From the NCBI GenBank assembly GCA_964522445.1, contig CAZFUY010000144.1, positions 1 to 5,395 of the forward strand: DNA of 5,395 nt, written 5' to 3'. The notes below the pieces were generated by a model. The model had not been told where the DNA came from. It did not search any database and saw nothing but the letters and a program-made list of their open reading frames with translations. Made by a program: the position numbers and the translations under genes. This DNA is from CAZFUY01 sp964522445. Its GTDB lineage: Bacteria > Pseudomonadota > Gammaproteobacteria > SZUA-229. This document shows positions 1-5,214 of the stretch, one piece after another (position 1 is the stretch's first letter; the number at the start of each line of letters is the position of its first letter).

Positions 1-60
1 TGTTACTGGTATTTTCCTGGATTTGTTTTGTTGTCTATCTCTATGTTAGTAAGTAAGTAG
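1..60 (+). CDS. Possible C-terminal tail of a membrane protein (partial)
   Basis: The first frame is open from the window edge and gives 19 residues (CYWYFPGFVLLSISMLVSK) before a TAG at 58-60. The stretch is aromatic and aliphatic with a terminal lysine, as in the last transmembrane segment of an inner-membrane protein. Only the tail is present, so no family can be named. A chance open frame of this length is common in AT-rich DNA, hence the low confidence. If real, it converges with the minus-strand lipoprotein gene that ends at 159, with about 100 bp between them and no clear hairpin terminator. Confidence 0.3.
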   Translation, partial: CYWYFPGFVLLSISMLVSK

Positions 61-158
61 TAAAATGTCATTGGGCACGAGGGGTTAAAATGCTATATTT
101 ATATGTAGCTGTAGCAGGTGGAAGCGATTCGTTAGATGTTTTTTTATTCATTGGTAAC

Positions 159-518
159 TTATTTGCAGTCAGTTGCTGATGATTTCCGGGTTTTAATTAC
201 ATTTGTAACTTTAACTTGCCCATCATAATCTGCTGCAAAGCCATCAGTTGCTTTGCTTGTGTACTCACCTGTAAGTGTAATAAATATTTTTTCATAGGGC
301 TTAGATGTGAGCATTTCATATTGTGTAACAATTTTTGATATTATCTTATCAGGGCCAATAACCCAAAATGCTGTTTTCAAATTACAGGGTTGAAAAACGT
401 TTACTTCTACACCGTAGGTATAGTGTCCCGTTAGTTTGCTTTCTTTTGCCTGGGTGTTGCAGGCAAGCAATGTTACCGAAAGTATTGTAATAGCTAAATG
501 CCAAAATAATTTAGACAT
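159..518 (-). CDS. Small lipoprotein, probable immunity protein for the M23 effector
   Basis: The product has 119 residues. The N-terminus is a lipoprotein signal: MSKLF, a hydrophobic core, and the lipobox LLAC with Cys20 as the predicted lipidated residue, so the mature protein would be anchored in the envelope facing the periplasm. The mature part (GHYTYG near 31-36, two further Cys at 45 and 118, then TGEYTSKATDG and DYDG near 83-100) loosely recalls the C-terminal OB-fold-like domain of NlpE-type lipoproteins; this is from memory and untested. Its ATG (516-518 on the complement) lies 18 bp after the stop of the M23 hydrolase gene, so the two are probably co-transcribed, with no strong Shine-Dalgarno of its own. 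A toxin lacking a signal peptide followed by a lipoprotein is the usual order of a T6SS effector and its immunity partner. A fragment of a paralogue lies at about 2847-2915. The coding call is secure; the immunity role is inferred. Confidence 0.85.
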   Translation of the reverse strand: MSKLFWHLAITILSVTLLACNTQAKESKLTGHYTYGVEVNVFQPCNLKTAFWVIGPDKIISKIVTQYEMLTSKPYEKIFITLTGEYTSKATDGFAADYDGQVKVTNVIKTRKSSATDCK

Positions 519-536
519 GTTATGGGCTCAGTATGT

Positions 537-1196
537 TTATTTTATAACAGTAGCTGGATTTATTTTTGTGTTGTGGCGATTGTGGATGCGCACGTGAACA
601 TGGTCTGTGATTCCATTTTTGTATCTATTTTTAAGTGTTTTAGCCGTACCAATTACTGATGTTCCTGCTTTCACAACGCTTCCGACTACATTGACACCGG
701 GTTGCATATACCAGACCCAACATTTTGTTCCATCACTCGAAATTATTTCTACACCGGATAGAAGCATTGCATCTATGCCTGAGGCATATGGTTTAGATAT
801 TTTTGAAACTACTCCAGATAATGGCGCTTTGACTTGTTGTCCGGGTGTTGATATGTAATCTGCGCCATCATGTGTTCGTACTCCTCGAGATGCCCCATGC
901 TGTCCTGAGCCGTAATGGTCTGTTCCACGGATAGCAAGTCCAGTTGGTTTAGCATATGCTGTCGGCCAAAGCTTTTTAATTGTGTTGCCAAAAGGATCTA
1001 TTTTACCATCAGGTTTCTTCATGTAGTTTGCTTGAACTAAATCTATAGCAGCTTGAGTGTTGGGGCCATATTTACCATCTTCTTTGAGTGCGGCGAGTGT
1101 TTTTCTTAAATCGCTTCTTAGGTTGATGATCTGCTGTACAATTTTAACATCAGTAGTATTGTTTATTCCTTTTAAGCCGACAGATTTACTTAACAT
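537..1196 (-). CDS. Peptidoglycan-binding, M23 (LytM-type) peptidase; probable T6SS cargo effector
   Basis: The product has 219 residues and no signal peptide, unlike housekeeping M23 endopeptidases. Residues about 15-60 form a PG_binding_1-like domain (VQQIINLR, then LKEDGKYGPNTQAAID and LVQ). Residues about 95-219 form an M23 metallopeptidase domain. The zinc motif HxGxD is present as HDGAD (His109, Asp113), then a beta-hairpin core (VKAPLSGVV), and HxH as HVH (His199, His201). Family members cut the peptide stem or cross-bridge of peptidoglycan. The usual YAHL catalytic-histidine motif reads WYMQP (162-166), so that His is absent. The ATG at 1194-1196 (complement) follows AAGGGA at 7 nt spacing, and a promoter lies further upstream. 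The lipoprotein gene follows directly. The domain set without export signal plus the adjacent lipoprotein suggests a T6SS effector; a phage-type lysin is the main alternative. Confidence 0.88.
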   Translation of the reverse strand: MLSKSVGLKGINNTTDVKIVQQIINLRSDLRKTLAALKEDGKYGPNTQAAIDLVQANYMKKPDGKIDPFGNTIKKLWPTAYAKPTGLAIRGTDHYGSGQHGASRGVRTHDGADYISTPGQQVKAPLSGVVSKISKPYASGIDAMLLSGVEIISSDGTKCWVWYMQPGVNVVGSVVKAGTSVIGTAKTLKNRYKNGITDHVHVRIHNRHNTKINPATVIK

Positions 1197-1201
1197 TTTA
1201 T

Positions 1202-1207
1202 TCCCTT
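1202..1207 (-). promoter_or_regulatory. Ribosome binding site of the M23 effector gene
   Basis: Read on the minus strand, AAGGGA precedes the ATG at 1196-1194 at a normal distance (about 5-7 nt). It supports this start over any internal one. Confidence 0.6.
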
Positions 1208-1225
1208 AAGTGATGTGTGTTTGTC

Positions 1226-1243
1226 TGATAAAATAAGTTATCA
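1226..1243. repeat. Inverted repeat in the 5' leader of the M23 effector gene
   Basis: TGATAA (1226-1231) and TTATCA (1238-1243) are perfect 6-bp arms around a 6-nt spacer, between the minus-strand promoter and the start codon. It could be an operator half-site pair or a weak leader hairpin. The arms are AT-rich and short, so chance is quite possible. Confidence 0.3.
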
Positions 1244-1258
1244 AGCCTTTATAGTAGA

Positions 1259-1287
1259 ATTGTAACGCGTAAATAGGGTGGTGGCAA
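1259..1287 (-). promoter_or_regulatory. Sigma70-type promoter for the M23 effector/lipoprotein unit
   Basis: On the minus strand TTGCCA (1287-1282, one mismatch to TTGACA) is separated by exactly 17 bp from TACAAT (1264-1259, one mismatch to TATAAT). It lies about 63 bp upstream of the effector ATG. This is the best-looking promoter in the window and would drive both minus-strand genes. Confidence 0.55.
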
Positions 1288-1480
1288 ACGGGACATATTT
1301 AAATGCTTTTTATGAAAATAGGGTTCAAAAAATATGATAGGTGCTGATATTAGCTGAGCTCATTCGGATATTGCTGAGAGTAAGGTTGGAGCGCTTGAGA
1401 TTGTAACCGAGATTGGGCTCGTTGTTCCACCGAGAAGTATTTTTCCTCCCTCCCACATCAGTAATCATATAGCCGGTTAA

Positions 1481-1642
1481 GCTATAGCTGTTGTTAGAGA
1501 GGGGAGGCGAGTAGCTGTGGTCTGGGAGTGTGCGACACGTGAAGTTTCTATCCTTGAGAAAGAAATCATTAAATTAGATAAGTGGATTAAGGAAAAGATT
1601 GAATCTTATTTTGAATCTGAATATAAAAAACAAATAACCTAA
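1481..1642 (+). pseudogene. vsr: Degraded 3' end of a vsr-like very short patch repair endonuclease gene
   Basis: The frame from 1481 to the TAA at 1640-1642 encodes AIAVVREGRRVAVVWECATR followed by a charged helix containing LDKWIKEKIE. This matches the C-terminal part of Vsr endonucleases, where a segment like N-I-A-x-L-x-x-x-G-W-R-V-x-V-V-W-E-C leads into a last helix ending in L-x-x-W-I. Vsr nicks next to T:G mismatches left by deamination at Dcm sites. The catalytic N-terminal half is missing: the same frame has a TAA at 1478-1480 and a TGA at 1355-1357, and what lies between does not look like Vsr. No methyltransferase gene is nearby. The stretch 1380-1560 looks richer in G+C than its surroundings, suggesting a different origin. 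It is a remnant and is not expected to make an active enzyme. Confidence 0.6.
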
Positions 1643-1873
1643 AGTGCAGGTTAATATGCTGTTTTTTTAAAAAATGTGATATACATCAAATTGCTAGTGA
1701 GAAAACCCCTGAAATATTATTTTGGCTTAAAGTTTCAATAATGAGATATTATATGTTGAGCTTTAAAGAGTAATCAATAACTGTATCAATGTCTTGTAAT
1801 AAATCAGGGGTAGAGTGCCCTTGAATTTGTATATGTACATACTGTTTAATATGATTTATAGTTGGTTGTGATT

Positions 1874-1902
1874 TTTACAATGTAATTATTTGCGTTTATC
1901 TT
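1874..1902 (+). promoter_or_regulatory. Candidate sigma70 promoter for tae4 and the downstream genes
   Basis: TTTACA (1874-1879) is followed by a 17-bp spacer and TATCTT (1897-1902), ending 23 bp before the GTG start. The -35 is good and the -10 is moderate. In DNA this AT-rich, such matches arise by chance, so this is tentative. Confidence 0.35.
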
Positions 1903-1911
1903 AATAATATA

Positions 1912-1916
1912 AAGGA
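1912..1916 (+). promoter_or_regulatory. Ribosome binding site of tae4
   Basis: AAGGA sits 9 nt before the GTG at 1926-1928. The ATG at 1919 is followed at once by TAA, so the GTG is the only sensible start. Confidence 0.55.
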
Positions 1917-1925
1917 TTATGTAAC

Positions 1926-2367
1926 GTGCCAACAGTAAAAGCAAAAATCATTTGGGATAATCATCCCTACCCTAAAAATCCATGTAGTGTCACTCATTTT
2001 TCTAACCAATGCGCAATTCGAATGGGTGTGGCTTTAGAAAAGTCTGGAATTGATACAGGCATCTTTTGATGTGTTATTTCCTAATAGACGGTGTTATAAA
2101 AATCTTAATCATTCACCAAAACATATTCTTGCTGCTCAGGAGTTAGCTGATTGGTTAGTAGCTAATCCAGCTATTTTGGGGCAGGTTAAAAAAACAAAAT
2201 CAAAAACAACATCGGCTTCATTTCAGGCTAAAAAAGGAATAGTTTTTATAATGAATGGATGGGGAAATACAGATCATATAGATATATGGAATGGTTCTGC
2301 GATGAAAGGCGGATTGCCTGCTTATTTTGGTATTGCTGAGGAGGTATGGTTTTGGGAACTAGATTAA
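1926..2367 (+). pseudogene. tae4: Tae4-family T6SS amidase effector, interrupted by a one-base frameshift
   Basis: Read from GTG 1926, the first part (47 codons) contains HFSNQCAIRMGVALEKSG, the conserved Tae4 block with the catalytic cysteine (Cys29), and stops at TGA 2067-2069. The next frame continues without a gap as FDVLFPNRRCY, then HSPKHILAAQELADWL, then GIVFIMNGWG and DHIDIWNG, which carries the catalytic histidine, to the TAA at 2365-2367. Repaired by skipping one base, the protein would have about 146 residues, near the usual family length. Tae4 proteins are NlpC/P60-like Cys-His amidases that cut the D-Glu–mDAP bond of peptidoglycan stems in the target periplasm, and they lack a signal peptide, as here. 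The shift lies in 2058-2067, a region ending in TTTTGA. Either a base was gained (mutation or sequencing error) or ribosomes slip +1 on TTT-TGA. Neither half alone carries the full active site. The next gene overlaps its end by 22 bp. Confidence 0.85.
2339..2344 (+). promoter_or_regulatory. Shine-Dalgarno AGGAGG inside the end of tae4, deciding the start of the next gene
   Basis: A consensus AGGAGG ends one base before ATG 2346, too close to serve it, but 7 nt before the in-frame TTG at 2352-2354. TTG 2352 is therefore the likelier start of the immunity lipoprotein, shortening it by two residues. Its place inside tae4 suggests coupled translation. Confidence 0.55.
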
Positions 2368-2822
2368 CGCACTGGTTGATTGTTTTAGCATGTACGTCAT
2401 GTAATGCTGGAAACAGTTCTAAAAATGTAACTGATAGGGCATTAGTCAGCGGGTATACGCTTGTGCTTAGTAAGTCTAATTCTGATTGCGAGTTACATAT
2501 TGAATATAAAAATGAAAAGAAAATGTATCCGTTAAAACCAACTGCACCGTGTTATTTTTTGCGACGAGATAACAAAAAACCACAATCTGTTGCTTATAAA
2601 GATGTCAATGTGTTGAATACTCTTGTAGTTGTAGGTTCTCCAATTTCACAGGAAAAACGTAAGAATTGGAATATTGATAGTAAAATGATTTGTGGTGAGC
2701 TAGGTCAGGGCGTTTTAATTAAAAAAACAGGATTGGAGGTAACTAGTAAAACATTGGAGGGTGGTGTATTTTGTCGTGATACTGGTTCGGATGAAAAGAA
2801 TTTCTGGTATTTGGCTCATTAG
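2346..2822 (+). CDS. Lipoprotein, probable immunity protein of the Tae4 effector
   Basis: The product has 158 residues from ATG 2346, or 156 from the better-spaced TTG at 2352. The N-terminus is a lipoprotein signal: short basic region, HWLIVLAC with Cys16 as the likely lipidated residue, then TSCNAGNSS. The mature domain is of mixed polarity with several Cys (near CELHIEY, PCYFLRR, ICGELG, FCRDTG), fitting a disulphide-bonded periplasmic fold. I do not recognise the family, and it does not resemble the known helical Tai4 proteins. The gene overlaps the end of tae4 by 22 bp and shares its mRNA. A periplasmic protein translationally coupled to a peptidoglycan amidase gene is the classical position of its immunity partner, so the role is inferred from context. 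The frame is intact, as expected if selection keeps immunity after the toxin is damaged. Confidence 0.85.
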   Translation: MVLGTRLTHWLIVLACTSCNAGNSSKNVTDRALVSGYTLVLSKSNSDCELHIEYKNEKKMYPLKPTAPCYFLRRDNKKPQSVAYKDVNVLNTLVVVGSPISQEKRKNWNIDSKMICGELGQGVLIKKTGLEVTSKTLEGGVFCRDTGSDEKNFWYLAH

Positions 2823-2846
2823 AAGTAATGGATTAGGCATGATATA

Positions 2847-2915
2847 CCAGTCATAATCAGTAGTTAACCCATCAGTGGCTTTGCTTGTATGTTTCCCTGT
2901 ATGATAAAAAAATAC
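2847..2915 (-). pseudogene. Internal fragment of a paralogue of the M23-side lipoprotein, inverted
   Basis: Read on the minus strand, 2900-2847 encodes TGKHTSKATDGLTTDYDW. The intact lipoprotein at 159-518 has TGEYTSKATDGFAADYDG at residues 83-100. Over the first 17 positions 12 are identical, and the DNA also matches (for example the run GCTTTGCTTGT with CCATCAGT before it on the plus strand). Homology may extend to about 2915 (VFFYH against IFITL). The rest of that gene is absent. It is best explained as debris of a second, diverged copy of the immunity gene. The start of the next plus-strand gene falls inside this fragment. Confidence 0.75.
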
Positions 2916-3451
2916 TTTTAGTTTTTTTGCTTATCACGACATTTATAATATTTGTTTATATATATTATGCTAAACCATACGAAACTTTTTATGAGGATAG
3001 GGGAAGCGTTGATCCAGTGGTTATTACGGTTGAATTTGTTAATGTTGCAGGCAATCCTAACTGCACAAAGCTGTATATTAAGGTGCCAGAATTAAGCGTT
3101 ACAAAAGGTTTAGCTGTCTTTCCATCAATTCCAGATAGTATTCCATCTCCAGATGAAGGGGATTATGCTTATGCAGGTAATGTATTCAAACTAACGGGTT
3201 ATACTTATGAATGGGTGTTTCATAATTTAATCACTGGCGCTGAATATAGTAAAAGATCTGAACGATTTGATGTTATTAAGTGGGAAATAATTACTCCTTA
3301 TACTGTTTGGAGTAATCGACAGGGGATAGATGGTGAACCATTAAATCAAACGATTATGACGCCACTGGTTTATGAGGCTGTAGAAGATAATATGCGTCCG
3401 GAAAAATTTAAAATGAGTAATTACATCAATTGTCTGGTGGTCAGTCCATAA
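2885..3451 (+). CDS. Membrane-anchored protein with periplasmic domain, unknown function (start uncertain)
   Basis: The open frame gives 188 residues from a TTG at 2885. A strongly hydrophobic helix (KKILLVFLLITTFIIFVYIY, residues about 8-27) is followed by a soluble domain of about 155 residues, so it is a single-pass anchor or uncleaved signal with the domain in the periplasm. Two Cys (NPNCTK and INCLVV) may pair. The domain contains YAGNVFKLTGYTYEW and SERFDVIKWEIITPY; I do not recognise the family. The start is doubtful: there is no clear Shine-Dalgarno before TTG 2885, and this region is part of the inverted lipoprotein fragment. An ATG at 2901 would give MIKKILLVFLL, an ideal N-terminus, if the A7 run at 2906-2912 had one more A. 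The gene may therefore be frameshifted at its very start. Position after a Tae4 immunity gene suggests an orphan immunity protein, by inference only. Confidence 0.65.
   Translation: MYVSLYDKKILLVFLLITTFIIFVYIYYAKPYETFYEDRGSVDPVVITVEFVNVAGNPNCTKLYIKVPELSVTKGLAVFPSIPDSIPSPDEGDYAYAGNVFKLTGYTYEWVFHNLITGAEYSKRSERFDVIKWEIITPYTVWSNRQGIDGEPLNQTIMTPLVYEAVEDNMRPEKFKMSNYINCLVVSP
2906..2912 (+). repeat. A7 homopolymer at the start of a membrane-protein gene
   Basis: Seven A residues follow ATGAT. With seven, ATG 2901 runs into a TAG at 2919-2921; with eight, it opens the whole membrane-protein frame to 3451. The run could be a sequencing or replication slippage site. Confidence 0.5.
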
Positions 3452-3541
3452 ATTTATAAGTGTCTGAGTATTGATAAAGACAGGTGTGGCAAACGTGTTT
3501 TGGTATGGTGTCGATCGGACTGAAATGTGGAACTCTAAATA

Positions 3542-3931
3542 ATGTATAAAATTATTTCAGCTTAGATTGTTTTATTACTTTCAATTACATCATACTCAGA
3601 TCAAAGTGCTGGTATTGAAGAATGCTCGATAACCGTTGATGCTGTTTCAATTATTGATTCAATTGAGCTGGATGATGACGCATTTTATCTTGTTCATAGA
3701 GTCAGTGGCTGGAGTGATAAAACTGAAGTTTTTGAATTGTATGATGAAAAGCCTGAATTTGATCATTGTTCGAAAAGCAGTATAGATCCTTTGTTTGGTA
3801 ATTCGTTGGAAATGTCAAAAACGTTATCACATGTTTATTTAGATGCAGATAAGAGATCACTGGATTTTGTTTATGTGGATGGTGAGCCACCCGGGTTGCA
3901 TAATTCTGAATTGAAGCTGGAAATTAAATAG
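3542..3931 (+). pseudogene. Small secreted protein gene with an amber codon in its signal peptide
   Basis: From ATG 3542 the frame reads MYKIISA, TAG (3563-3565), IVLLLSITSYSDQSAG, then runs open to TAG 3929-3931, 129 codons before the final stop. Reading across the TAG gives a textbook signal peptide (basic residue, hydrophobic core, cleavage near SYS), with a mature domain of about 105-110 residues containing ECSITVDAV, AFYLVHRVSGWSD, FDHCSKSS and VYVDGEPPG. The two Cys suggest a periplasmic disulphide. No ATG, GTG or TTG lies in frame between the TAG and about 3654, and a restart at TTG 3737 would yield only 64 residues without export signal. The gene is thus probably dead unless the amber is suppressed or is an error. 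I do not recognise the family. Size, signal peptide and place in the row of envelope proteins fit an orphan immunity gene. Confidence 0.65.
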
Positions 3932-3989
3932 TTCATTATTATATGTATTTACATTATATTAAGAAGGTTTAAAAGTAAATTAAGCTACC

Positions 3990-4580
3990 ATGTTAAAATA
4001 TTTTTATCTTATGCTGTATATGTGTTCTATGGTGTACTCAGTGTCTTGCAATGCAAATACTACGAATGAAAATAGTATTGTCTTACCCTCTGGGAGGTAT
4101 GATTTTACCCATTCTGAATGGATAAGTGCTTTAGGTTTGTCAGCCCGGTGAACGTTAAATGAAAATATCAAACATATCCGGTTTATTAATCTAATTAAAA
4201 TAAATAATGAAAATAAGTTGCTGACAGTGGCTTGTGAGCCAGGTGCTTATCAGGATAGTCATTTTATTTTCAGACTATTATTAAATAAAAGATCAACTCT
4301 AGCAAAAGAAGTGCATATAAATGAGCTGTATTTTGATGATGGCTGGAAACAAAAGGTTGCAGATAAAACTACAGGGTATATTAGCCTTGAAAAAGATAAG
4401 AATGAATTTATTGTAACTCGTCGATATGTAGGGGCATGGACGTGTGGCTATGCAGCAAGGTACAGTCTGAGTGATTTACTTGAAGGTAAGGCTCTTTATA
4501 TTTTGACGGCAAAAGCCGATAATGATTGTGATAATGGGGTAAGGCGAGATGAATGGCATGTTGTTAAGGTGGTTAAGTAA
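3990..4580 (+). pseudogene. Secreted protein gene interrupted by an in-frame opal codon
   Basis: From ATG 3990 the frame encodes a signal peptide (MLKYFYLMLYMCSMVYSVSC, then NANTT), with either a weak lipobox at Cys20 or signal peptidase I cleavage after CNA, and continues to GLSAR, where TGA 4149-4151 stops it at codon 54. The same frame then stays open for 142 codons to TAA 4578-4580, through ENIKHIRFIN, LTVACEPGAYQ, YISLEKDKNEFIVTRRYVG, WTCGYAARYSL and DNDCDNGVRRDEW. Keeping one frame through both parts, with a signal peptide on the first and none on the second, argues for one gene of about 196 codons with a nonsense mutation. TTG 4218 could restart but would leave a cytoplasmic fragment. 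Three Cys in the second part suggest a periplasmic fold. I do not recognise the family. It is another candidate orphan immunity gene, probably inactive. Confidence 0.65.
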
Positions 4581-4620
4581 GAAGATGAAAATATATGCTT
4601 TTATGCTTAGATAATAGTAT

Positions 4621-5214
4621 ATGCGGAAGTTATATTCCATGAGAAATGGTTTTCAATGGGCTGTTTTTTCTTTAATGTTATCTTTACCCTGTAATGCTGA
4701 AAATAATACAGATGTTAATGCTGAGCTTATTAATAGCCTGGTTAAAAAATATGTTTCAGAAAATGCTATTGTTGATTTAAAGAAGCCATTAAATATATTG
4801 CAGGGAGATTTTAATGGTGATGGTATAAATGATTTTGCAGTTGTGTTTTTACCTGTTACAGGTGTAGTTGAAACGAACAGGCTTAAAGTTACTAAATTAT
4901 GGAATTATCCTGAGTCGGTTGCCAATGTAAAACTTCATAAATCGCTGATTATATTTCATGGTAGTAAAGGAGGCTGGCTATCTGATGAAACTAAGGTTTT
5001 TGTATTTTTAGATCAGACCGGCGTGCTTGAAGCTCCATCCTTTAAACTATTGATTAGTAGGGTAAAAGATAAAGACTACAAAAATAATATATCGTATTTA
5101 CCTGTTGTAATACAAAGTGATTTAATTATTCTGCCATCAGAAGCAGGTATTGATACTTATATTTATTGGGATAAGGGTGTGTATATATTGTATGAGCCAG
5201 ATGAAATTCCATAA
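4621..5214 (+). CDS. Secreted protein with a calcium-loop-like DxNxDGxxD motif, unknown function
   Basis: The product has 197 residues from ATG 4621. ATG 4639 (MRNGFQ) is an alternative start, with GGAAG 10 nt upstream. The signal peptide (FQWAVFSLMLSLPCNA) probably ends after CNA (residue 26). The mature protein has GDFNGDGINDFAVVF at residues 62-76, the Asp-rich loop (Asp63, Asn65, Asp67, Asp71) typical of FG-GAP/VCBS or EF-hand-like segments that bind calcium in exported proteins. The remainder, including HKSLIIFHGSKGGWLSD and LIILPSEAGIDTYIYW, looks beta-rich; the whole family is not recognised. The motif is common in periplasmic proteins of effector–immunity loci, but that does not prove an immunity role. 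The frame is intact. The next gene starts inside its last codons. An in-frame ATG at 4585 is separated by TAA and TAG (4612-4617), so it cannot be the start. Confidence 0.85.
   Translation: MRKLYSMRNGFQWAVFSLMLSLPCNAENNTDVNAELINSLVKKYVSENAIVDLKKPLNILQGDFNGDGINDFAVVFLPVTGVVETNRLKVTKLWNYPESVANVKLHKSLIIFHGSKGGWLSDETKVFVFLDQTGVLEAPSFKLLISRVKDKDYKNNISYLPVVIQSDLIILPSEAGIDTYIYWDKGVYILYEPDEIP

Larger units (their letters stand above)
1643..1925. other. AT-rich spacer upstream of tae4
   Basis: This 283-bp stretch between the vsr remnant and tae4 is AT-rich with frequent stops on the strand I checked most closely. It holds a T7A6 run at 1662-1674 without a GC stem, and a candidate promoter close to tae4. 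I see no gene, RNA or repeat in it. Confidence 0.5.

Noticed and set aside
90..179. 29-codon open frame (MLYLYVAVAGG...) preceded by AGGGG at 80-84
   Set aside because: The ribosome binding site is attractive but the frame is very short and its end runs over the 3' end of the lipoprotein gene; no other support.
607..991. Open frames antisense to or shifted from the M23 effector gene (607-858 plus, 809-991 minus)
   Set aside because: The M23 frame has clear domain motifs and covers both; neither alternative has a recognisable motif or ribosome binding site.
1662..1674. T7A6 run considered as an intrinsic terminator
   Set aside because: There is no GC-rich stem in front of the T run; the self-complementary A/T block alone would be a poor terminator.
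1281..3495. Shared 10-mer GTGGCAAACG at 1281-1290 and 3486-3495, considered as a mobile-element end
   Set aside because: Matches of 10 bases are expected by chance in a window this size, the flanks do not match, and the first copy overlaps a good promoter.
3702..3890. Minus-strand open frame within the amber-interrupted secreted-protein gene
   Set aside because: His- and Phe-rich product typical of an antisense shadow; the plus-strand frame continues a signal-peptide gene.
4149..4151. TGA as selenocysteine or TGA=Trp recoding
   Set aside because: Trp is written TGG throughout, the tae4 lesion is a frame change and not a readthrough, and a TAG interruption occurs in the neighbouring gene, so simple nonsense mutations are the better explanation.
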